Below, one piece after another: positions 9,183 to 18,329 of a stretch of DNA of 64,000 bases. Position numbers and translations under genes: made by a program. Below the pieces are notes generated by a model. That model saw only the letters and a program-made list of their open reading frames with translations, was not told where the DNA came from and made no database searches. Numbering within the stretch: position 1 is the first letter of the stretch; every line of letters starts with the position of its first letter. The stretch comes from Skeletonema tropicum (lineage: Eukaryota; Bacillariophyta; Thalassiosirophyceae; Thalassiosirales; Thalassiosiraceae), in assembly GCA_037178625.1 (NCBI GenBank), contig CM074135.1, forward strand, positions 684,001-748,000, in the 5' to 3' direction.

Positions 9183-10403
9183 ATGTTGGCCAACACAGGG
9201 ACGATGCCAAGCAACGAAAAACACTACCAACTATGGAAGCCACGCAGCAATCATCGAAATGGGTCGGATGCTAATAATGGTGGCAAAACAACCTCCTCTA
9301 CAGATCGTAGTGACAGTCATCCAAATTATTTAAATGAAGAAGCTGAATTTTTTCGTGTCAGGAACTCGAGATCCTGTGCACAAGAGTTACTATTAGAATG
9401 TCAACAAATACCACCTCATCGATCTCTAGTAGAACTTATCAACTCGACACTTGTCGTTGGACAAGAAGTGTCATTGGCCGTGATACTTTTGGCTCTCCAT
9501 CGAGAAATTGTTACATATGAAGATGATACTACTGCTGATGGAATAACGAAGAAGAAGATGTCGATGGATCATCAAACTTTATTGGAATATATCGTTGAAA
9601 AGTCATCGATAGCAATATTGCTCGTATATACATCCCTGTTTATCATCACATACTACAATCAAAAAGCTTTCACTGCTGATTTAGACGATGTTACTACTAG
9701 TACTAGCGCAGTAGTAGACTGTGACGAAACAACATCTCAACACAAACACAATAAGAAGCGAAAGAAGAAAGGTCATCGACGGAAAAAAGCTATAGTACGA
9801 CTTTCGGATGGTATACTTCTAGCTGTGATGCTACGCGTGATCTCGGGATTATTACGTTCATTGACAGCTTCCTATTCTACCGATACTGTTTATGCACTGT
9901 CAATCTCTGGGATGGTTGTTCATTTATTGGCATGCGATTACAAATTTGCCAATGGGCATGAAAAAGAGGATGGAGGTAGTGGTGGTGGTGACACTCCCTC
10001 ACTCACTCGTCGTCATAATCCTCGACCAAAGTTCCGTGGTGGAACAGTCTCATTAAACGCAGCCTTTTTCGCGACAGTTCTATTGATATCTCGTATCAAA
10101 TCAAATGCAACATCGTTCGCGTTCGTGTCAGCTGTGGTAGCGCTATTTGCATTTTATCCCACATCTCGGCATGAAATTGCACGTCACTTTCCAAACCGCC
10201 TTGGGGTCTCGCCGTGTTTTGTCATTACAGCCTCATGGACTGTTTCTGCCTGGCTGCTTCTAGTATCGTCGGTAGAGAGGTGTATGTTTGTTGGTCTACA
10301 GTTGTTTTTACTTTTGTTGTCGCCTTGTCTGCAGTGGTGGTTACAACGGTACAAAAAGATAATTACCGGCAAATGGGATATTGCTCATATCAACGTAACG
10401 TAA
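9183..10403 (+). CDS. PIGC: phosphatidylinositol N-acetylglucosaminyltransferase subunit C (PIG-C/GPI2)
   Basis: A 406-residue multi-pass membrane protein of the enzyme complex that adds GlcNAc to phosphatidylinositol, the first step of GPI-anchor synthesis at the ER. Diagnostic segments are LLRSLTASYSTDTVYALS, HLLACDYKFANG, GTVSLNAAFFATVLLISRI, ALFAFYPTSRHEI and the C-terminal ITGKWDIAHI. The N-terminal part has the usual 'W.P...PNYL.E.FF' pattern. Two hydrophilic, low-complexity insertions (around residues 180-205 and 260-282) make it longer than the human protein of about 300 residues. Single exon; it converges on the deacetylase gene with a 76-bp gap. Confidence 0.92.
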   Translation: MLANTGTMPSNEKHYQLWKPRSNHRNGSDANNGGKTTSSTDRSDSHPNYLNEEAEFFRVRNSRSCAQELLLECQQIPPHRSLVELINSTLVVGQEVSLAVILLALHREIVTYEDDTTADGITKKKMSMDHQTLLEYIVEKSSIAILLVYTSLFIITYYNQKAFTADLDDVTTSTSAVVDCDETTSQHKHNKKRKKKGHRRKKAIVRLSDGILLAVMLRVISGLLRSLTASYSTDTVYALSISGMVVHLLACDYKFANGHEKEDGGSGGGDTPSLTRRHNPRPKFRGGTVSLNAAFFATVLLISRIKSNATSFAFVSAVVALFAFYPTSRHEIARHFPNRLGVSPCFVITASWTVSAWLLLVSSVERCMFVGLQLFLLLLSPCLQWWLQRYKKIITGKWDIAHINVT

Positions 10404-10479
10404 TCAATGTATATAAACTATCAAATAATGTAAAATAATTCTTATGAAACGGTATGAACAACTTGTATGACAATGCAAA

Positions 10480-12788
10480 TTACACTTCTTTCTTTTTCTT
10501 TCTTCGTCTACCTCCCTGACTTGCCTTCTTCTTACGATGGGTATCTTCGACCCAAATGTCATCATCATCGCGGTCATAGGGTTCTTTGTAAGAATTGAAC
10601 GCTGTGCTCGATTGTAATGCTTTTTTACGCTGACGATCAATGAACAGACATGCCAACTCAATCGCATGAATGCCCTGCTGCAATTGCAAATTCTGTTCAT
10701 CAAAAAAGGGTGGTGGTGTTGACTCTTCTGTCGCAGTATTGGAATCATTTGTGGCGCTGGGTTGAATATCATATGAGTTCCAAATTGCTTGTTTCTTCTC
10801 TTCAGATACCAATTCAAACAGAGGTCCATATCGAGGAAAATAGTCATGGCTAGGAATATCTTTCGGCAATTCTGACCACAGCAATCCGCTTCGTGCCCCT
10901 TCACAAGCTGCTGCAGTGCAAAGTAGATTTGTTCGTGCTGTTTCAGATGGTGTATATCCACCACCGCCCAAGACGAGAAGCTTCCTCCTCTTTCCCAATT
11001 TGACGCTTTCTCTTGCATCATTTGTTGCTTTTGTTTCAAGATGGCTACTACCATCGCTGGTATTTTCATCAGGTTGTTGATTCTCTTTCTTCACTTCTTT
11101 CGTGGGTCTGGTGCAAATCATCTCCTCCTTCAAACCCGCACAAAGAGATGACGTTATGCGTACACATTCCGCTAACCCTTCAGGACTCAAAGACCATCCC
11201 TCTCCTGTAGAAGCGTCGTGATCTGTGCCGTGAAGCTTTCCTGTGACAAGTGCATCACCTTCCAATCCATCAGCCCCCACGCACAAAACGATGAATTCAG
11301 GATCAAAACTATTAACTAATCCAAACACCATTTTGCGGAACATCCGTATAAACGTAATATCGTCAATACCAGTTGGCAAAGGCACGTTGAGATTATACCC
11401 GAGCCCCGGTGTATCGACTTCACCTTTTTCTCGTACAAAGCCCGAAGTGGCCGGAAAAAATCCAGGTGCATTACGGTGAAACGATGCAGTCATGACAAGG
11501 TCAGTCGAATAAAACGCCTGCTGTACACCATCACAGTGATGAATGTCAATATCAATGTATAGAACTCGAGGAGGTGGGACATCAGCAATGACAGCTTCAT
11601 GAACAGATTGGCTCTGATGGAGCAGTCTCTTTATTGCAAGCACAATATCATTCACATAGCAGAATCCACCTGCTTTGCTTGCATGGGCATGATGTCTACC
11701 TCCACCCCAGTTGACAACAACGTCTGCGTGATGATCATTATCGTGTTCTACCAAGAGAGAAGCGGCATGCCACGAAGCCCCAGCCACTGACAAACAATAT
11801 TTCCACAATAGTGCTCGGCTGTAGTCATCTGTGGGCAGCGGACAATCGTCTTCTAATCCATGTTCCGCAAGTAACTTTTGCAAGGATGAATCATTTGAGA
11901 TATCTCTTTTCCGTAGTTTGTGTTGATTAGTTGAAGTTGATGAGAAATCAGTGCCGTGCTTCATATCAACCAAAGAAAATGAGGCTATATCAGCATTGAG
12001 TGCTGTATGCTGATCATTATTTTCTTTGGCACCGTCTGCTAGCGTTAGCCTCACCCTTTCTAGATTCCATCCAAAGTAGAAGGAAACTCTAATAGATCCA
12101 AATAGTTGCCATCATGAAATAATTCGAGAAGCGCCCGAGTCCCAATCTGTGGAGGAACTATCGTCAGAAATGCAGCCAATGCACCTCTCCTTTTCGAACC
12201 ACTCTCGCCACCACTTCCATCATTAATTATTGTTCTTGCTCCATGAAAGAATCCACACCATTTCAGCAATGCTTCCAGAAGGAGATCACGATCTTGATGA
12301 ATATGTTTCATTGATTGATACAAAATCTGTGTATATTGCTGGGAGTGAAGTAAAACGACTTGAATTTGCTTATTGTTGGACGTTGTGGTGTGGTGTGACA
12401 ATACGGGCTTCATTGTGTATTCATGACTGCTACTTCTTTCTCTCTTTGAAAAAACACCATTATTATCCAACAATGACATTGAAAAAGGCACACTACTACT
12501 ACTTGGAACACGCTCAGATTTTACAACAACCTGCTTCCTTACTACTTTGCGTCGTTCTTCCGAAAAGTCAACAAGATATTCTTCATCTTGAAAGATTGCA
12601 GAGGTGATGCTTTCGTTTTTCATAAACCAACGCACTTTCCCGGTGGGAACGAAACCCACAGACTTGCTTTTGGGCAGTTGTGATGTTGTTGCATCGTCGC
12701 CGTTTTTTGACGTTGGGTTGTCTGCTACGCTAGAGTCGCCGGCGGCACTGATTGAAAGAAAAGAAGAGCCGTCCTCTGAAACTTCCAT
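10480..12788 (-). CDS. histone deacetylase, class I-like, split by a frame change
   Basis: Two frames together make one deacetylase. 12788-12060 gives the N-terminus, with FHDGNYLDLLEF equivalent to the FHTDSYLQHL of class I enzymes. 12054-10480 gives the catalytic core: GGRHHAHASKAGGFCYVND, LYIDIDIHHCDGVQQAFY, SFHRNAPGFFP, VGADGLEGD and LVLGGGGYTPSETAR. The zinc ligands (Asp and His in DIDIH, Asp in GAD), the His pair and the catalytic Tyr are present. The frame changes near 12055; I cannot place a convincing GT-AG intron there, so a sequence error is likely. Oddities are GGRHHA for GGWHHA, HHCDG for HHGDG, and a 50-residue insertion in the catalytic core. The C-terminal tail is Lys-rich and could be nuclear targeting. 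Probably acts on histone acetyl-lysine. Confidence 0.9.
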
Positions 12789-13673
12789 CTTTCTTATTTT
12801 GTTTAAACCATCGCTCCTACAGATATATCAGCGCATTCGCCGATCGACTGATCTCTACCATCGAGACTACTACTTTACTACAATACTTCGACATTGTCAT
12901 ATATCGTCACGTCGTATTTTGATTTTGCTTCTGCCTTTTTTTTGCGATTATCCGTCCCGTCGGACCCGTCCCGGATACCGATTGGCCGATACGGGACGGC
13001 TCTGGACCCCTCAGATTAGCTACGAGACAGTTGTATGGTAGCATCGCTTCTATAAGCACGCCAAACGTCTGGGCAGTGTTAATGTGCCTGTATAGCATCA
13101 CCGCCACCTATAATGGACCACTAGAAGCGGCCCATGCGCGTAATGACAGCAATGGATACAATATGTATCGTATGGTAGAACGTAATGCTGCTGGACAGCT
13201 CACACTGCACACTGGACCTCTCAAGATCAGCTACGAAGCCTCGCTTCTGCGCACGCCAAACGTCTGAGCATAGTGCTAATGTACTTGCATAGTGTCACCG
13301 GAAGCGGCTCATGCTCATATTGGCATCATTGGATGAGATACGGTTGAACGTGGTACTGCTGGCCAGTGTAAGCTTAAATTGGACCTCTCTGATCTACTTC
13401 GAGTTCGAGGATGGAACATCGCTTTGATGCTATTGATAGAATTTTGGCACTAAAATGTTTATTGTTTACTTAGTCAGCTGTAGTTGCAGACACTTGTTGC
13501 ATAGTTGCATTAATCTGCCATCGTGGTCGTCTTATCGGGTGGCGTTCTTCGTTGCGTCTTTGGTATCATTGTGCTTTCATTCAGTTCGTACAGATTATAA
13601 AACAACAAGCAAAAAATATAGCTTGGATTCTTGCCCAATATATCATCCTCTCACTTGTCATGAAATTATTGCA
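12789..13673. other. intergenic, 885 bp, containing a diverged tandem repeat
   Basis: No supported gene. It holds the deacetylase promoter (left) and, from 13003, a diverged tandem repeat listed separately. Short frames inside are not convincing. Confidence 0.5.
13003..13430. repeat. diverged tandem repeat, units of about 210 and 167 bp plus a partial third
   Basis: Unit A starts TGGACCCCTCAGATTAGCTA (13003) and unit B TGGACCTCTCAAGATCAGC (13213); a third start, TGGACCTCTCTGATCTACTT, is at 13380. A and B share a long inner match including ACGCCAAACGTCTG, followed by AGTG.TAATGT and then ATAG.[GA]TCACCG. The copies differ at many positions and B is shorter, so this is an old duplication. Confidence 0.8.
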
Positions 13674-14309
13674 TTATCGAATCAGGCGATCTGCGTATTC
13701 TCTTCCAAGACCACATTCTTCGTACCAATCTCGAGCCTTTTCAAGCTTGGTAAAGACATCATCAAACCCAGTTACTTCTCCCGTTTCTTCACTTACATAA
13801 AGCAATGAACCTGTAACATGAAATAATGCAACCATTTCATCACAATCTTCATCTACTATTAATGTATGCGTTTCTCCAGGAGGCTCGAACACATACGTCC
13901 CAGCTTGAGCATGCCAATCGTGTTCTTTGTAACCCCAAGATCCTTTTAGCGTAAGAGCATGTACCGGTGAAGAGTGCCGATGTCGTCCAAGCACCCCTCC
14001 GCCAGTAAATTTCAGCAAATTTACATAGTAACCTTGTGATGTACAAAAACACAGCGGTTTGAACGAAAGGCAATCTGTTTGTTTTACCCACACCCGAGGG
14101 TCTTCCTCTTGTGCATTTGGATCGCTGTCAACCCAGTCAGAGAGATTAAATACCGTTGGTATCACTATATCCGAAAGTGCACCTTCCGGTGCTGCCGAAA
14201 GAGATGTAACTGTTCGTAGCCCTTGTAGTTGCAGTGTTGGTGCAAAACCACAGATTTGTTGGCTGAACAGTAAAGCAAGAGTGCACGGGAGAAGAAGAAA
14301 GCGCAACAT
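13674..14309 (-). CDS. plastid-targeted cupin, dihydroxyacetophenone dioxygenase-like
   Basis: 211 residues. Residues 1-21 are a signal peptide ending ICG, followed by FAPTLQLQ, the Phe-at-+1 motif that directs diatom proteins into the plastid. The body is a single cupin barrel: GRHRHSSPVHALTLKGSW, then HAQAGTYVFEPPGETHTL, then ALFHVTGSLLYV. These match the family containing 2,4'-dihydroxyacetophenone dioxygenase and ChrR-type cupins. The His residues of HRH and of ETH are the likely metal ligands. The actual substrate in an alga is unknown. Single exon, start at the ATG of the signal peptide. Confidence 0.82.
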   Translation of the reverse strand: MLRFLLLPCTLALLFSQQICGFAPTLQLQGLRTVTSLSAAPEGALSDIVIPTVFNLSDWVDSDPNAQEEDPRVWVKQTDCLSFKPLCFCTSQGYYVNLLKFTGGGVLGRHRHSSPVHALTLKGSWGYKEHDWHAQAGTYVFEPPGETHTLIVDEDCDEMVALFHVTGSLLYVSEETGEVTGFDDVFTKLEKARDWYEECGLGREYADRLIR

Positions 14310-14907
14310 ATTGGCTATCTATTCATCGGAGTTGAGGTAATCAGTTAAACTCTGTAGCGGCCGCTTCTGTACAATAGACGTTGCAAGGATTGTGTTTGGT
14401 AGATCAGGCCGCAATCCCATGTGATATTTTGCTCTGGATCGCTGACTTCAACGTTGTCGAATGGAATGTGAATAAGGTAGAGCGCGCCAAAAATTGATTG
14501 AAATACAGTGTGTCTACAGAAGTTGCCCGCCTTGGGATATGCCCGTCCACAGTATTTGCCCGCTCAGAAATCCCGACACGAGAATCCCGGACACTAACAA
14601 TGCCGTTTCAGTAATTGTCCGTCCACGATATTTGGCTGGACGATATTTGGCTGGCCAGCAGCACAAGCAAATCGTAAATGATCTTCAATGTTAATATACT
14701 GGAGTTTAAACACTGTTTGCAAAAATACATTTCCAGCTTCAGATGTCCAAACATATATACATTGACTGTGCTGGATTTTCAACCACCTGAATGGTTTGAA
14801 TTCATAATATTAAGAATCTATTCAAGAACCTTCAGGACCTGCAAAAGGAAGACAATTCAAAAGGATCAGATTTGCAACACAGTACCATCCATATTCACCA
14901 GTTTCCC
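14310..14907. other. intergenic, about 600 bp
   Basis: No supported gene. A 15-bp unit (ACGATATTTGGCTGG) occurs twice in tandem at 14625-14654. The left half is the promoter of the cupin gene; the right half is 3' sequence of the transporter gene. Confidence 0.5.
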
Positions 14908-16059
14908 TTATGTACTGCTCTTACTTTTCAACTTCTTTTTTCCTGCACCCATAACCTTGTGCACTACCTCCGAAGCAATTCCTCCAATGGCCAATAAGAG
15001 TCCGAACCAGCCTTGACCAGCAATCGAATGTCCCTTGAATAAGATACTGTACAGCACCGAAAGAATTTTCCTTGTAGTAGTCACCGTGCTGCACACCAAA
15101 GGATCAAATCTTGCAACAGTATAAAATATAAAGGACTGACCAATGGCACTGCACAATGAAAACTTCCAGATCAGGCTAAACACCTTTGGATTGCTGGAAC
15201 AGTACGCGATGCCCTGGGTGAATTCCCCAAGCACAACCGAAATCAACAACGCGAATAGCATCATGAAGAGGTTTGTAAATGTCATCAAATCATAAGGCTG
15301 TGGAGTGACCTGGACTCGTTTCATATCCGCAAGGAGGCGCTTTTGTACTCCACCTGTGACACCATCCATGACAAGAGCCAATAGAATGAATACAACTCCC
15401 AAAGGCGTAGACTCTGACGTCGATGACTTCTTCTTACTCATTGAAAGGATAGCCGTCCCTCCAATAATTGCAACAACTTGGAGATAATCCCGAAGACCAT
15501 ACGTTGCCCCACCAAGTATTAGACTCCCAATCATGACAGGCGCCATCTTTCCACTTTTCGCAAGCGTCGCAACAGGGAAACTAAGCCCATTGGCCAGCGC
15601 CAAGCTTGTAAACGCTTTTGAACAGACCTGACTAAATCCACTGCTCAAAAATGGCTTCTTCGGTAAATTGGGCGTCCCTCCCCACCACATTCCCAAACTA
15701 TTCTTCGAGTTAGTACTAGCACCCATGACAACCAGTGCAATTGTGCCAAATATGACGTTTGCAAGTGACTCGAGTACTTGTAAATACCAAGCGTGGGTAA
15801 ATTTCGTTCCATCTTCAGATTCATATCGAAAGACATCCTCTTGTAATGATCCATAGTACAAGAATGAGGCGTATATCCCGCCTGCTCCAAAGAGAAGTTG
15901 CATTGCTTGATTTTTTGTATCATTGTTGGTGGCGGCGGCCGATGATCCATCTGGTGAATCTGGTGAGGCTGCTGGTTCATCATGAATTGGGAGCAGTGGT
16001 GCCTTGTCGGCTTCTGATGCTGATGATGCACCGTCTCTGGCTGTTAGTTCAAAGGACAT
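14908..16059 (-). CDS. SLC35B1: SLC35B1/UAA-family nucleotide(-sugar) transporter
   Basis: 383 residues with about ten membrane segments. The C-terminal half is highly typical: LVMDGVTGGVQKRL, then MTFTNLFMMLFAL, then SAIGQSFIFYTVARFDPLVCSTVTTTRKILSVLYS. The family was first described as UDP-galactose transporters of the ER; the human member exchanges ATP for ADP across the ER membrane. The first 50 residues are hydrophilic and Asp/Ser-rich. The C-terminus is Lys-rich (GAGKKKLKSKSST), loosely like an ER-retrieval tail. Single exon, no defect. Confidence 0.92.
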   Translation of the reverse strand: MSFELTARDGASSASEADKAPLLPIHDEPAASPDSPDGSSAAATNNDTKNQAMQLLFGAGGIYASFLYYGSLQEDVFRYESEDGTKFTHAWYLQVLESLANVIFGTIALVVMGASTNSKNSLGMWWGGTPNLPKKPFLSSGFSQVCSKAFTSLALANGLSFPVATLAKSGKMAPVMIGSLILGGATYGLRDYLQVVAIIGGTAILSMSKKKSSTSESTPLGVVFILLALVMDGVTGGVQKRLLADMKRVQVTPQPYDLMTFTNLFMMLFALLISVVLGEFTQGIAYCSSNPKVFSLIWKFSLCSAIGQSFIFYTVARFDPLVCSTVTTTRKILSVLYSILFKGHSIAGQGWFGLLLAIGGIASEVVHKVMGAGKKKLKSKSST

Positions 16060-16405
16060 ATTGCTATTGAATTGAATTGTGTGCTATGACGGGGGTCATT
16101 CATGTTCATGAGAGTTTTAGATTTGTGTCGATACTCCGTTTGCGCAATTTTTCCTCGATGATCAAGTGATGACCCAATCTTTCATATGTTTCTAAAAGTA
16201 ATTATAGTATTAAAATGATTTTCATCAGCTAAAGAGATATATAGAAGTAGATTTGTTTCATTACTTAAGTACCCCTACCAATATTCATCATTGATATTGA
16301 AGTGGTACCCCCGGTTCGCCAAGCACTGCACAAAAATGCTGGCCAAAAATAACTTCCTGCTCAAGTACCTCATCATAGATACTTCTACTCGATATCTTCT
16401 ACACA
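16060..16405. other. intergenic, shared divergent promoter region
   Basis: 346 bp between two divergently oriented genes (transporter and small membrane protein). Nothing else is seen. Confidence 0.5.
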
Positions 16406-16723
16406 ATGTCTCGTACTGATGGACGCAAACTCGTCGCACTCGCAGGGACCGCAATCGTAGGCGCACTCGGATTCGCAACGATATACCTACCATTCATGGC
16501 GGACAGAGATAAACTTCGTGGGCTATTCGAGGAGGGTGAACAGTCTATTCCAGAGGGAGCAAGACGTGAAATCCAGGCAATAATGAAGGCAGAACGAGAA
16601 TCACAGCAGAGAATGGAAGAAGTTTTACAACAGCAACAGCAGTATGAAGAAGCAGAGCAGCAGAAAGAAAAACAGAAAGCGTCGCCGGGGAGTATGTGGT
16701 CAAGTTTTCGAAGGAAACAGTAG
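16406..16723 (+). CDS. small single-pass membrane protein, possibly mitochondrial (SMIM20/MITRAC7-like)
   Basis: 105 residues: a basic N-terminus (MSRTDGRK), one membrane segment (about residues 9-30, VALAGTAIVGALGFATIYLP), then a Gln/Glu-rich helix and a short basic tail (MWSSFRRKQ). The layout and the IYLPFMADRDKLRG segment loosely resemble SMIM20/MITRAC7, a cytochrome c oxidase assembly factor (IYFRPLMRLEEYK in animals). That similarity is weak, so the identification is tentative. The coding frame itself is convincing because of its compact, conserved-looking layout. Confidence 0.5.
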   Translation: MSRTDGRKLVALAGTAIVGALGFATIYLPFMADRDKLRGLFEEGEQSIPEGARREIQAIMKAERESQQRMEEVLQQQQQYEEAEQQKEKQKASPGSMWSSFRRKQ

Positions 16724-16949
16724 CTTAGTACACTCGTGTATCATGACAGAAAACAACATATACTACATCAGAAAAGGGAGGAAACTTGGAAACTTTCAAT
16801 GACAAATATGGAAATATTGAACAGGACTCAGCATTATGCTATTGAAATCGTTTCTTGGTTGTGAAAAGAATTGTGTACTTAAATAGATAAACAACAAATA
16901 TACCAAGACGCTAGAAGTGCACCAGAAATGAATGGACTCAACATAGGAG

Positions 16950-17949
16950 TCAATTCAAGCCAAACGCCTCCACCATCGATCGTCCACCCAATATAATGTC
17001 AAGATCTCCTTGAAACGGCGCCATCACTTCTCCAGTGTAAGATGCCAGCATCCCATTGAGCAAAGGGACCGAGCCCGGTGTCGTCTGTGCACAAAGAAAT
17101 CCCAAAATACCAAACATGGCCAGTCTTCCATTATTAATCTCTACAAGTAATCTCCTCTCCTTCTGCTCCTCTGACATATTCTTGTGTAGATTAAATGGAT
17201 CATACAAATTAAACGGCACAGGATGAGGATTTGCATCAAACGATGGATACTTGCCCGGAATACCACCCTTGCAATAATGTTGTATTTCACCCGGTTGACC
17301 CTTCGACGAGGATATCTCCGAATAAAATTCCAAATACCCCACAAACAAGATAATCTGCACCTTTGCCGCAAAGGGAAGTACATCCCATTGCTCCGGGGGG
17401 GATAATGCCAACGAAGGGAATGATGACCCATCCAACGTCATGGGCCAAGGGAATCGGTAATTGGATTGGACACAATATCCGACGAATGCGGCCATGGCAA
17501 CTCGGCCGTGTTTGATTTCGGCATGTCGTAGGAACCCTATTGTGAATTCATCGGTCCGTCCGGCGAATTGACTGGAGCCTAGTCCGAGTGGGTCGTAGTA
17601 CCCGATTAGGGGGTTTAACTTGTTTGCTAAATCTTCAAGATCGGCCTATGTGTTGTTTTTGCGTCAAATAATGAGATGATGAGCCAATATTGTCGAATAG
17701 TTGGAGGCGGACGAATCAAGTGAGTATCTAGATCGTAGACGAAGTAAAAGGCAAGAGAGGGCAAGCATACCGATCCCACACAGAGAAGCATAATATACAT
17801 CAACATTTCTAACATACCTTTGTCTCATGAAGTGGAGATGTACGAGATGTGACACCTCTGCTTGCCAGGGTGGCCAGGGTGGCAGATTGAAAGGCATAGC
17901 TAGAGGAGCCACCAGCTGTAATACATAAAAGCAATGCTGACGTCTTCAT
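16950..17949 (-). CDS. fucoxanthin chlorophyll a/c-binding protein (light-harvesting antenna)
   Basis: Two exons: 17818-17949 (44 codons) and 16950-17645, joined by a 172-bp GT-AG intron in phase 0; 275 residues in all. Exon 1 is a plastid presequence: signal peptide, then SYA-FQS with Phe at the cleavage point. The mature protein has the three-helix antenna fold: LNPLIGYYDPLGL, helix 1 LRHAEIKHGRVAMAAFVGY, helix 2 KVQIILFVGYLEFYSE, and helix 3 LLVEINNGRLAMFGILGF. The two ExxxxRxAM-type motifs carry the chlorophyll-ligating residues. The long loop with PGKYPSFDANPHPVPFNLYD suggests a clade other than the main Lhcf. It harvests light at the thylakoid. Confidence 0.95.
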
Positions 17950-18329
17950 ATTGCTGCCATTATGTCTACTGCTCTGCCAATGTAATGTTTCGGGAAGCTT
18001 GCTACTTGGTTCATTTTCATGTGGTTTCTATACTATTCTGAATTTTGTCGGCGGGAAGTTTTGGGAGTCGACGTCGTTTCTCTGAAGTATACCCCAATTT
18101 TCTTTCAACATTATAAATTGGTAAACAGGGCATGACCACCAACCATCACCGCAAATCCTCCAAACGATTTGGAATAATTTGTGCCGTTGATGACCTCAAT
18201 GCAATGGACGCGATGGATAGACAATAAATAATGATCTCCATGGATGACTTCCTCTCTCCTTAATAATTCCAATCATTCCTACAAGAACATACGCTACCAA
18301 TCAAGAAATCTCTAACCTATATATCAATC
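17950..18329. other. intergenic, divergent promoters of antenna and nucleoporin genes
   Basis: 380 bp between two divergent genes. No repeat or RNA gene is recognised. Confidence 0.5.

Noticed and set aside
9183..9230. Doubt over PIG-C start (two Met codons, residues 1 and 8)
   Set aside because: Not an anomaly; the first ATG keeps the conserved region intact either way.
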